30,444 nucleotides of DNA from assembly GCA_018398765.1 (NCBI GenBank), contig JAHBMJ010001475.1, positions 1 through 30,444 of the forward strand, written 5' to 3'. The notes below the pieces were generated by a model. That model worked only from the letters and a program-made list of their open reading frames with translations. It was not told the origin of the DNA and did no database searches. Made by a program: the position numbers and the translations under genes. The DNA comes from Chromera velia. Lineage: Eukaryota > Sar > Chromeraceae. Below, piece after piece: positions 21,555-30,444 of the stretch (positions are counted from its first letter, which is position 1; the number at the start of each line of letters is the position of its first letter).

Positions 21555-22520
21555 TTGATTGATTCATGGTTATCCATCCGCAAGTGTGGGGGGGTAGGGG
21601 GGGGAGGCGGTGACAACGCTCACCAATGCATCCGTGGGGCATTGTTTTAGATCTGTCTGTTTCTTCGTTTGTTTGCCTTCCTCAAGTGCATGAATGATGC
21701 AGCAGGGGGTGGGTTTTTGGAGAGACTGGGGGTTGGGAGAACGAAAACTAAAGAACTGGATGGACCCTGAGGGGAAGGGGGTTGGGGAAAAAGGGGAGGG
21801 TTTCAGTCTGTGGGTCCAGTAGGTTTTTTTTCTTTCGAAGGAGCGGAAGGGGACGGAAATCTGATGAAGAAACAGCTTCTTTGATCCCACAGCGTCGATC
21901 TGGACGTGCAGGCGTGTTTTTCTGCTCCCCGCCTGTAAGTGTCACTGAGGTTGTTGCGCGTTAAGCATCCAGACATTTCAGAAGGGGATGAGCAGATAGG
22001 TGTGAGAGGGTAGGTTTTGGTGCAAGTCTTTGGCCTGTACGGAAATAACTGTATTTCGTCCTGTGCCGAAGGTATAGCGAAAAGTGAAGTGTGGGAGGAC
22101 ATTTTGAGCAGGGGGTTAACAGGGGGGACAGACACTCAGAAGCGCCATTGAAAGAGTGCGCCGCAGGGTGTTCAGATTGGCCGGGATCGATTCAAGTTCA
22201 GATACAGAGGGAGGGATGGTGGAAACGAAAAGGAGAAAAGGAGGCAGAATGAAGAGGGTGAAGTCGGTCAAAGGGTTGCCACTCTTTGTGGCGTGTGATG
22301 ATCATGCAACAAAGAAAGAGGTAGACCTAGAGGTAGAGGAGCAACAGCAGCCGCCTCGCACGTAGCTGGCTAGGCACCTGGCCTCACACAGACTCGATGC
22401 GACGCCGAAGTATTCTCATGACAGTCATCTTCAGCCTTGAGATAGTGATGAATTGTGAGTACAGTATTCCAGCAGCAAGCAGCCTGAGCGGCTTACAACA
22501 GCCTGGAACATCCTAGAACA
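21555..22520. other. La 3' flank, G-rich, no clear gene
   Basis: The plus strand is G-rich after the La stop codon (GGGG runs near 21588-21610 and 21765-21800) and presumably contains the 3' UTR. A 69-codon frame at 22156-22365 without an ATG start (Lys/Arg/Glu-rich, ending EEQQQPPRT) has some coding character but no recognised domain, and I do not call it as a gene. Confidence 0.35.
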
Positions 22521-23200
22521 TGATCTACATATGATTTATAAACTTTGAAGTTTTGAAGTGAAATGAAATTTGAAGTCTGATTTTCTACTCTAGTTTATAC
22601 CATGGTTCACAGTAGTCCATAGGTTATAAAATAAAAAATTTGAAATTTATATTTAAAGTTTTTATCATTTGATTTTTTAATTTTTTTTTTTCTAGTTTTT
22701 TTTTGTTTTATTCAAGTTTCTAGTCAACTTTTGAAGTTTTTAAAGATGGAAAAGAATAGAAAAAAACTGAAAAAACTCATTATCAAGTTAAACATTAAGC
22801 GAAAGCTTCTCATCCTAATAAAGTTTGTGGGCTAGTTTGTAGGCGGATTAGGATTCGGACTTTAAATTCTAACTTTATATATCTTAGTCTACACCATACC
22901 TAACATATGATCTAGCACATGATATTGACTTGGTTGGTACGGTTACACCGTTACCTATGGTTACTTAGACCATTACAATGTTACGCAACTTTCAGAGTCA
23001 AACAGCCTAAGTGGTAAAACGGCCACTCTAGCGGGCATTGGAAGTGTATTGAAACTCTAGATTAAAACTAGTTACAAACAAAATTATAAATGAAAATGTT
23101 GATCATTGCTCTTTGAGTCTTAGTTTTGATTAGTTTTGATTCTATTGCGGTGTCTGCAGAAAGAGAGAACAAAGAAATGATATGCAGAAAGTCGATCGAA
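22521..23200. other. AT-rich island with a TTAC cluster
   Basis: This block is very AT-rich (T and A runs at 22675-22760) and contains no gene. Near 22943-22984 five TTAC tetramers recur at spacings of 8, 10, 12 and 8 bp. Its composition is unlike the flanking DNA and similar to the islands near 2700, 6250 and 28020. Confidence 0.4.
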
Positions 23201-23320
23201 AACAATTTTGGTAAGAAAACGTGACCGAGGTAGAAGAGAAACTACCTTCTTCTTCAAGGGAAGGTCGCCTGCCAAAACCTTACCAAGCTTCATCGGCTCC
23301 TCCCCTTCTGTCCCCCCTAC

Positions 23321-23629
23321 CTAACCCGCTTCCCCCCCCATCATGCCATGCAGTCTGGCTTTGAATTCTCTCTGAAAGACAGTGTAAGACACTTTGCAAT
23401 CGGTCATTGACCCTGGCTGTGAAAATGTGCTTCCCTTCTTGCCAATCTTCGTCAATTCCTGAACCAGAATTTCGAACTCCTCTCTGCTTTTGACCTGACT
23501 GAACAGGCTGCCGCCAACTTGAAGCCGTGTAAAAGATCCCGCCTTCACATCATGCTGGCTGTCTAACCACTCGAGATTATACTGCCCATAGTCCTCGCCC
23601 TTTCTCAGAGCTGACAGTGTATGGCGCAT
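23321..23629 (-). CDS. Possible hypothetical protein or transposon fragment, 102 aa
   Basis: A minus-strand ATG at 23629, preceded immediately by an in-frame TGA, opens 102 codons. The sequence (MRHTLSALRKGEDYGQYNLE, later FEILVQELTKIGKKGSTF) has balanced, protein-like composition and probably mixes helix and strand. I recognise no family. Its position between an AT-rich island and a retroelement relic makes a mobile-element origin plausible, but that is inference. Confidence 0.3.
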   Translation of the reverse strand: MRHTLSALRKGEDYGQYNLEWLDSQHDVKAGSFTRLQVGGSLFSQVKSREEFEILVQELTKIGKKGSTFSQPGSMTDCKVSYTVFQREFKARLHGMMGGEAG

Positions 23630-25341
23630 TCACATATAAATATGTGAATACATATAATCCCTAACAGATGCATCAGGTAGATAAAATTCAGGAGTGTGAC
23701 ACTTTACCAGACTGACCAGAGCATGGAGCCTCTGTGACCTGTTCCAGATTGATCATGGCCCAGAACAAGAAAGAGTGCTCAAATTGAATGGCGGAAAGGA
23801 AAAACCCCATTTCGTGCAGCAAACCTGCATCAGACATCAAGATCATCAACTGTCCGCACAAAAAAGTGAGCTACAGAGAGAGTGGCACAACTATATAGAA
23901 TGGACCAGTTACCCTCAAGAAGTGCTGTCTATAGCTTACAAGGGGTCTTTTATATCGCTCGAAGCACGTCGAATGGCTTCAACTTGCAAGCATGACGTCG
24001 TGATCAAATATAGATTGGGAGTTTTACCCTTCTTCAGCTGTCCCTCATCAAAATTACTTGAATGAATGAATGAATGAGTTGACTAAGCTGGCAGAGCCTA
24101 GCTCCTAGTAGTCCATGCATGCAAGTCCGAGTCTTATCAATTTTCTAGCTCTAATAAGAAACTGTAGACTAAACAAAACTCAGATTCGGACAGTGAATGA
24201 GAGATTGAAGAGATGACTGAAGAGAAAAGATGGAAGAATCAGCTTGCAACTTAACTACAGAGCAAATTAAAGTGAATCGCATTGCAAAAGGAAAAATAAA
24301 AGGCTGGAAAACCAAAAATATGACCAATTACCACTTGAGATCATGACCATGATACCCTAATTCTGTTTTCCCCTTCTTCTCCCCTCTCCTCAAACACATG
24401 ACTTCAAACTTCTAGGGACTTCAAAACAATCATTGCCAATTGCACACCAAATCTTATGTGAAAGCCTGTATGCTTCGAACCGTCCAGCAGAAGTCTATGC
24501 GAAGCAGTCATCAGTCCTCATGCATTCCGTATAGTCTGAAAATGACCCAATTAAAAAGTCTGTGTCGATCTTCTTCTAGCATTGAAATCCTTTCCCCATC
24601 CTATGCACTTTATGGAACAACGTGGACCCTGAACGCCGGCCATGACAGGGCGAACCCGCCAGACACTCGCTCACGGGCGTAAGGCCTGCATGGAGGAGAG
24701 GAGAGGAGGAACACAGGAGCGAGTTCACACCTGCCTTGAGAAGCTTGTGCATGCGCGCTAGCATGCACGCATGAGCATCGAAAGTAGACAGGCGGCTCAC
24801 ATGCTCTCGTGCCCAACATGCACGGAGAAGGGCGCATAATTCAGAGTGGAATTGAAAGGGGAAAGAGCTGAAAGGAGAAAGGTCCAGCGAGGGACAAAAA
24901 TTCTCATCATTCATGAGAGCATGCTCACTCTCTGCTGTACTCATTTCCCCCCCGTAGAGCCTCTGCATTGCTTCTGTCTAAAAGGGCTGTATGGCAGGTC
25001 AAAATCCTTCAGAGCAAAAGTGTTCTTACACAGATGTCCACTTTTGTTGTGAGTGCCTCCCCTGTAAACATTTCGGGGGGCATGGCGTCACGGCATCCCC
25101 TCCTCCCCCAGGCCTCCTCCTCTTCCCCCCCAATCCCCAAAGCTTCTCTGAAGTCGATGATAATGGCCGGCTTCCTTCTATCACGTTCTAAATCGCTGCC
25201 GGCTTCTCTGCGCAGGTCAACAAGTAGTTTCCGCGTTGAAGGCACCCAGTCGCCTTCGAAGAGTGCAGGATCATTTCAACAACTGTACGTGCAAACATGT
25301 CAGGAAGGAGAATAGGACAGACGGAAAAGAAAGAATCTTGA
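23630..25341. other. Unrecognised region upstream of the chromovirus relic
   Basis: About 1.7 kb has only weak overlapping frames. It contains a TGAA tandem (about 24059-24078) and GCATGC motifs at 24117, 24749, 24761 and 24919. If the relic at 25342 was once full-length, its gag-pol body should lie here on the plus strand, but no protease, reverse transcriptase or integrase core motif is visible, so the body is deleted or replaced. Confidence 0.35.
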
Positions 25342-25785
25342 ACAAAGAGAAAGAGAACAACAATTTTGTTGGATCTCGAAAGAGCCAAGGCCCGGTTTGT
25401 TGCCATTGCACTCACCGATAATGTTTGGCCACGTCCTGTGGGGAAGGGGGGGGAATATGCTACGAAGCTTGATTCAGTTTGGTTCGTTCCATTCGAAGTC
25501 GAGACCATTCTGCCTGGAGACAATCTGGAGGTTGTTTTACCTACTGGGAGCAGGAAGCACCCTATCATTCACACATCGTTGTGCAAGCCTTACCGTCAGC
25601 CGAGTGGGGAGGCTCGCCCCCCGTCTATCCGTATGCCCGCTTGGGCCGAGGAGGAGTATGAAGTCGAGAAAATCCTTGCCGTCCAAGGGAGGGGCAAGGC
25701 TAAGCAGTACAAGGTTCTCTGGAGGGGATATCCATTGGAAGACGCATCATGGGAGCCCCTGTCGTCATTGAAGAATGTAAAATAA
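25342..25785 (+). mobile_element. Ty3/gypsy chromovirus relic: integrase C-terminus and chromodomain
   Basis: The frame opens after a TGA at 25339-25341 and runs to a stop at 25785 with no ATG near its start, so it is a fragment. Its first part matches the GPY/F region of Ty3/gypsy integrases ([20 protein letters not shown], then [15 protein letters not shown]). From about 25651 it reads as a chromodomain ([29 protein letters not shown]) with the aromatic residues expected for a methyl-lysine pocket. In chromoviruses this domain sits at the integrase C-terminus and steers integration to marked chromatin. Reverse transcriptase and the integrase core are absent upstream. A host chromodomain protein is unlikely because of the GPY/F segment. 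This is the decayed 3' end of an element. Confidence 0.8.
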
Positions 25786-26689
25786 GTGATTGCCAATTTC
25801 TATGCTGTGGCCTGAGTGAGGCATACAGGCTATAGGGGGGGGGGGGGGCACGTTACGTTGTGGCTTGTACGGCGACTTGATCACCCGCCAAACTTGCTAG
25901 AACTGGGACTGGGAAACTAACTTCGCAATACTAAGCCCGGCCGGCATTAATTAAGTGCACTAAGAGAATTAAGTGACAGACTGACAATATAGAGAAAGAA
26001 ATAATAGACTTACAATACAGAAATAAATAGAAGCATGCCGTACAGTCTTCGTCTACCTGTATCGCTTGAATGGAGTCCTTGGAAGTGAACTCTGACTGAC
26101 AGACTTAAGGAGGTAAGGTATGATAAGTCTCTAACTAGACTACGTTCTTAGTCTAGGAGGAAATCTGACGCTAAGGTGCTACTGGGTACTATTGGGTCTT
26201 GTCTTCAGAAAAACCCGGAAAAACCGCCCCCCGCCACCATGTCGGCGCGGGGACCGAACGCGTACACGTACATGCATGCATGGGTTACCCAAATGTTGAG
26301 CCGCGCCGCCACGGCTCATATGAAAACAACACAAATTAATTGCATGGGGGGGCTCGGCTTCGGCGGGCCATTCTCCAGCGATCCTCTGACAAAATGCACC
26401 AACCATCCCCTCAGATGCATGAAAAAGCCAGTTTCTGTTTCAGCCTAACAGCTGCAGAAGTGGAAACATTGTAAAGCGTGGGGTCCAGGTTGGGGTTTTC
26501 AATTGCGGTTCAATTGTTCCACGGGCCAGACGTCTTCAAGGTAGCTTGGCAGCGCGTTCATCTGTTAGGAGCCTTCTCGGCGGGCGAGGGACCGCCAAAC
26601 CCAGGTCACCTCTTCCGTTTGTGTATTGTGTAGAGAAATCCGCTGACTTGATCGGCAGCCTCTTCCATCAGGAAGTCCAACTCTTCAGA
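25786..26689. other. 3' flank of the chromovirus relic and FAM32A upstream region
   Basis: A G run (about 25835-25850) 50 bp after the chromodomain stop sits where a polypurine tract would precede a 3' LTR, so an LTR could start near 25853-25860. No 5' copy exists in the window, so its ends cannot be fixed. GCATGC motifs are at 26033 and 26274. The last 250 bp should hold the FAM32A promoter and 5' UTR, with an acceptor-like CTCTTCAG directly before its ATG. Confidence 0.35.
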
Positions 26690-27088
26690 ATGCCGGACGA
26701 CTACGCGAATGTTGTTCGGAAAAGTCTGAAGTTGAAGAAGACAGGTGGTATCGAGAAGAAGAAGAAAAAGAAGGACAAGGACAAGAAAAAGGATGAGAGA
26801 GAGAAGGAACATGCCAAGGATGAAGTCCACAAGGTGAAACAGAGGGAGGAGCAGGAGGGAGGAAAGGAAACAGAGGAGACACAACAGGGGGCAGGAGCTG
26901 CCAGTTCGTCTTCCTCTTCATCCACCCTTACGACTGCCCAGAAAGCCTTCAAGATGGCTCAGGAGAAGAGGGTACAGCAGAGAGTGGATAACGCTCTCGA
27001 GCTCACACACAGGCAGAGGATGGAGAGGTTCAATGAACATCTGGCTTCTCTGTCTGAACACTTTGATACTCCCAAAATCGCAGGATAG
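26690..27088 (+). CDS. FAM32A-like spliceosomal protein, 132 aa
   Basis: The ATG at 26690 starts MPDDYANVVRKSLKLKKTGG, followed by a Lys-rich run (KKKKKKDKDKKK) and an acidic/Ser-rich linker. The C-terminal third, from about residue 80, carries the family signature: TTAQKAFKMAQEKR, THRQRMERFNEHLASLSEHF, DTPKIAG. This order (SLKLK, poly-Lys, then the Q-K-R and F-N-x-H-L block) matches animal and plant FAM32A, which are of similar size. The frame is open upstream but that part lacks family similarity, so I chose this start. Human FAM32A sits in the catalytic spliceosome and supports exon ligation; a nuclear role is expected. The gene appears intronless in its coding part. Confidence 0.85.
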   Translation: MPDDYANVVRKSLKLKKTGGIEKKKKKKDKDKKKDEREKEHAKDEVHKVKQREEQEGGKETEETQQGAGAASSSSSSSTLTTAQKAFKMAQEKRVQQRVDNALELTHRQRMERFNEHLASLSEHFDTPKIAG

Positions 27089-27929
27089 GGGAAGAAGAAG
27101 AAATCGATCGATCAGTCAACTCCTCTCCATGTTTGTTCCGCTCGCTACTCTCTGCGTTTCTCTTCGATGGATCTTTCTCGATCGTCCATCTTCCGCCTGC
27201 ATTCGTTCTGCCTGCTCCAAGCAACCGACCGAAAAGCAGCGGAACAGCCGGTGGGTTGGTGTTGGGGTCAGGCACGCCGGTTCATTCAGTCGCCTTCCAG
27301 TGTGAAAGGCAGGAGCAGCTTTTCAGTGTTGTGGTCATCTGTAAGGACGCGTCGCTGGCAAGTGAACCTTTGCGTGGACAGACATTTCATCCAACTGCAC
27401 AACTTCAACGAGGGTCACCCGATGAACAGACACATCCCATCAAGCTTGATGCATGAACCATTTCGAATCATGAGCGATTACCTCTATTGATGCCTGTCTC
27501 TCTGGTGTGTGTGTTTTTGTTCTCGCCATGCCTTCTCCCTTTGCTGTTTCTCCATTCGCTTCGGAATAGCTGAGGCTCCTTGCTCGCACTTGGCTGCCCC
27601 ACTATTCACCTGAGTCGCGTTTCTCTCTCCCTCTCTTCCCACCTTCACGAGTGTGTCTTCGCAGTGACCCTTTTTGTTCCGTTACTCTTTGCGCCCCGAC
27701 CTGCATACCATCCTATACAGTCTCACAGTAGACAGCTCTCCAGTCTCCCCTTCCGCATTTCCCTGGTTGCACTCTCTTGAGGACCTCTCTTCCAGCTGCG
27801 AGCTTAAACGTGAGCGTTCGGGCAAATCTGGCAACGGGCTGCAGACGTATCTCTGTTATGCACATGCGGTTGATCTTTGGTGGGTTCATGCGAGTGTTTA
27901 GGTGGGTGTGTGACTGTATCTGTGCGTTC

Positions 27930-27930
<1 letters not shown>
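27089..27930. other. FAM32A 3' flank without a recognised gene
   Basis: Several overlapping frames of 60-110 codons occur on the plus strand, none starting at a convincing ATG or showing a domain. The sequence is CT-rich and becomes a CT microsatellite at its right end. It probably includes the FAM32A 3' UTR. Confidence 0.35.
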
Positions 27931-27996
<66 letters not shown>

Positions 27997-28468
27997 CGCG
28001 CGCGCGTATGTGTATACACGCCCTAATATGATGGAGCTGGTTTGGAGCTATCAGCTATAAAAAACTCCAAAATGCGTTTGAAGCTGGGTTCGGAGCTCCG
28101 AACCGGACCTTGGAGCATATATGTTATAAACGATTATATGAATCTAGATATGAACGATCTATGAATTTGGAGTTAATATAGGAGGTTTTACTTAACGTTA
28201 TGTAACGCTACTAGCTAGCTAGACTAAACGTGCTGATCTAGGTGTTGATATTACAGTATTATTACGGACGCTTTAGAGCTTTTTTTTTTTAATTTTTTCT
28301 ATATGTTAAAAAAAAAATAGAAACGCTATAGTAGAAACGTTTAAAAAATTGGAGAATTATTGATTGATTGATTGATTAAATCAGATTGATTGTAAACTTA
28401 GGTTCACCATCATCATTGGCTCATAATTGATTGATTTTGATTGATTGATTGAATTAGGCATCTAGCGT
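27931..28468. repeat. 538-bp direct repeat, copy 1
   Basis: The copy begins with a TC tract, then alternating TG (to about 27988) and CG (to about 28006), then about 460 bp of AT-rich unique sequence including a perfect 16-bp palindrome at 28088-28103 and TGAT repeats near 28360-28378. It is identical, as far as I can compare, to 28651-29188 at an offset of 720 bp. An N at 28469 directly abuts its right end. Confidence 0.9.
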
Positions 28469-28469
28469 N

Positions 28470-28504
<35 letters not shown>

Positions 28505-28506
28505 CT

Positions 28507-28550
<44 letters not shown>

Positions 28551-28561
28551 CTTCCCTCCCT

Positions 28562-28624
<63 letters not shown>

Positions 28625-28639
28625 TATGTGTGTGTGTGC

Positions 28640-28650
<11 letters not shown>
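28469..28650. repeat. N plus CT/GT microsatellite between the two repeat copies
   Basis: One N followed by about 180 bp of CT tracts, with CCCTTCCC interruptions and a short TG tract near 28607-28639. The N likely marks a gap or join in the assembly. Confidence 0.8.
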
Positions 28651-28716
<66 letters not shown>

Positions 28717-29188
28717 CGCGCGCGCGTATGTGTATACACGCCCTAATATGATGGAGCTGGTTTGGAGCTATCAGCTATAAAAAACTCCAAAATGCGTTTG
28801 AAGCTGGGTTCGGAGCTCCGAACCGGACCTTGGAGCATATATGTTATAAACGATTATATGAATCTAGATATGAACGATCTATGAATTTGGAGTTAATATA
28901 GGAGGTTTTACTTAACGTTATGTAACGCTACTAGCTAGCTAGACTAAACGTGCTGATCTAGGTGTTGATATTACAGTATTATTACGGACGCTTTAGAGCT
29001 TTTTTTTTTTAATTTTTTCTATATGTTAAAAAAAAAATAGAAACGCTATAGTAGAAACGTTTAAAAAATTGGAGAATTATTGATTGATTGATTGATTAAA
29101 TCAGATTGATTGTAAACTTAGGTTCACCATCATCATTGGCTCATAATTGATTGATTTTGATTGATTGATTGAATTAGGCATCTAGCGT
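28651..29188. repeat. 538-bp direct repeat, copy 2
   Basis: Identical to 27931-28468, including the TC-TG-CG tract and the palindrome (28808-28823). The sequences diverge right after TCTAGCGT at 29188. No coding frame is present apart from microsatellite artefacts. Confidence 0.9.
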
Positions 29189-30421
29189 TCGGCAGCTTTT
29201 TAGCATTTAGCGGCAACGCGCGACGCAGTTTTGTTTCTATAGGATTAGGATAAGGATAAGTAGAACATCAAAGATATGCCCGGCACCATGTTAGTACGTG
29301 TTTTCCCTTTTCTTTCATATAATTTTTCTCCACGGCTCGATCGACCCGCCTTTCTCTTCATGTCAGAAGGTTTTATAGCTCTGTCAAGTCCTCCTGGCAA
29401 GAAGCAACAGCGAAAAGACAGTCTGGTGGATTCTTGTCTTATAATGGATATGGAGTGTATGCCTAGGTGTATGCATGAGACAAAAGGATAGGAAAACAGC
29501 ACCAGGAGGGCAATCGAAGCAACACAGGCACCCGTCGGACAGTCTAACAAGAAGAGGAGCGAAACCTCTATTTAAATATCATCCAGCAACAGACCAACAT
29601 GCGCGCTCACCGGTCTCCTTCTCCCTGCTTGACATTGATCAAAGTCAACTTTCCCTTTCTCATCCTTTCTCTCCCCAAATACATCAATCGGCATTCGAAG
29701 CAGCTAGGCATCATTCATCCGACGCACGTCTGATCCAAAACAGACACACATGAAGGAAGGAAGGAAGGAAGGAAGGAAGGAAGGGAGGGAGGAACGAACC
29801 TCGCACATCGGAGAAGAGTGTGAGGAAGTACAGATTGAGAGAGGGTGTCAGTCGGCTTCTCTTCTTTTCTATTTTTTACCCCCAGTCCCTTAATTCACGT
29901 TCAGTCCCGCTTGTTGCAGACTGTCCGTTCTTCGACAGAGATGAGTGGAAGGGAGTGAAGCCTGGCTGTTGCTGACCAAGAGACAGACAAACAGACAGGC
30001 AGACACCTGGACGACCACACTGCACCGCAGTGTCCAGAAGAAACTTGAAAGAAGGAAAAGAAAAGCCGAGATCGAGGAATCAAGAAAAAGAAAGGAACGA
30101 AGACGTCAAGGAGAAGGAAACACAGAACACCGATCGATGCATAACTGCATCCCTCTTTCTCATACCTGAGCAGACAAAAAAAGAAGCAGCGCTGTACAGA
30201 TGCCTTCCAGATCGGTCTCTTTCCCTCTTCCCTCCGTACCTCCTTTCCTTTCTTCCTCTGCGTTTGCTTGGTCCGCCCTTACGCTTAAATGGCAGGCTCG
30301 ATGCCGCCTTTCTTTTCTTTTGTGGAACTCTGGCCGGGCTTCTTCTCTTTCTCCCTTCCCTTGTTGTCCTCACTTCTCCTTCACTTCCCTCCGCGCTTCC
30401 ACAAGCACTCCTCCGCTCTAG
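29189..30421. other. Unrecognised right-end region
   Basis: No gene is recognised. The best frame is 29475-29753 on the plus strand (ATG start, 92 codons, reading MRQKDRKTAPGGQSKQHRHP), which is polar and without a known domain. A GGAA tandem follows at about 29753-29785. CT-rich sequence dominates after 30200. Confidence 0.3.
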
Positions 30422-30444
30422 ACCCCCCCCCCCCCCCCCCCCCC
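30422..30444. repeat. Terminal poly-C run
   Basis: The window ends in 20 or more C residues. A sequence that stops in a homopolymer is typical of a contig end rather than a biological boundary. Confidence 0.8.

Noticed and set aside
23005-23040. tRNA A-box-like sequence (AAGTGGTAAAAC) with a possible D-stem
   Set aside because: No anticodon stem, T-arm or acceptor pairing can be found downstream.
25651-25785. Chromodomain as an HP1-like host protein
   Set aside because: It is preceded in the same frame by a Ty3/gypsy integrase GPY/F region and has no start codon of its own.
28413-28739. Minus-strand Arg/Glu- and Thr/His-repeat frame
   Set aside because: It is translated CT/GT/CG microsatellite and crosses an undetermined base.
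27931-29188. LTR pair or CRISPR-like array
   Set aside because: The two copies share microsatellite edges, lack TG...CA ends and any internal coding region, and there are only two long copies without spacers.

Overview
The window is eukaryotic nuclear DNA, most likely from an alveolate alga related to apicomplexans (a chromerid such as Chromera fits best; this is inference from gene content, not a database match). The evidence is a spliced calcium-dependent protein kinase (CDPK) with kinase plus calmodulin-like EF-hands, introns that mostly start GTCAG and end TGCAG, an excess of the GCATGC motif known as an ApiAP2 target in apicomplexans, a chromovirus relic, and abundant microsatellites. 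Four genes are recognised with good support; the rest is repeat-rich, AT-rich or unrecognised sequence.

Layout. 1-240 is AT-rich. 241-1248 (minus) is a low-complexity reading frame broken by one in-frame TAG. 1250-3545 is mostly non-coding with one weak minus-strand frame (2017-2607) and an AT-rich island (2700-3190). 3546-6249 (plus) is a three-exon FAM221-family gene whose second intron holds a large block of GAAA/GGAA and GT repeats. 6250-13240 is about 7 kb with no recognisable gene: an AT-rich island, then pyrimidine-rich DNA with only weak short frames. 13241-19395 (minus) is a twelve-exon CDPK of about 1001 residues with four C-terminal EF-hands and a further EF-hand upstream of the kinase. 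20361-21554 (plus) is an intronless La protein whose C-terminal part resembles DUF3223 (the DeCL domain of plant Pol IV/V largest subunits and DCL proteins). CDPK and La are divergent across 965 bp. 21555-25340 is mostly AT-rich or unrecognised, with a weak minus-strand frame at 23321-23629. 25342-25785 is the integrase tail and chromodomain of a decayed Ty3/gypsy element. 26690-27088 (plus) is a FAM32A-like gene. 27931-29188 holds two identical 538-bp segments, 720 bp apart, separated by CT repeats and an N, which may be an assembly artefact. 29189-30444 has no recognised gene and ends in a poly-C run.

The recognised genes act in different processes: calcium signalling (CDPK), RNA polymerase III transcript handling (La), exon ligation in the spliceosome (FAM32A) and an uncharacterised cysteine-rich family (FAM221). 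No operon-like or system-like grouping is visible. The most notable observations are the La-DUF3223 architecture, the CDPK with EF-hands on both sides of the kinase, the GTCAG splice donors and the GCATGC enrichment.
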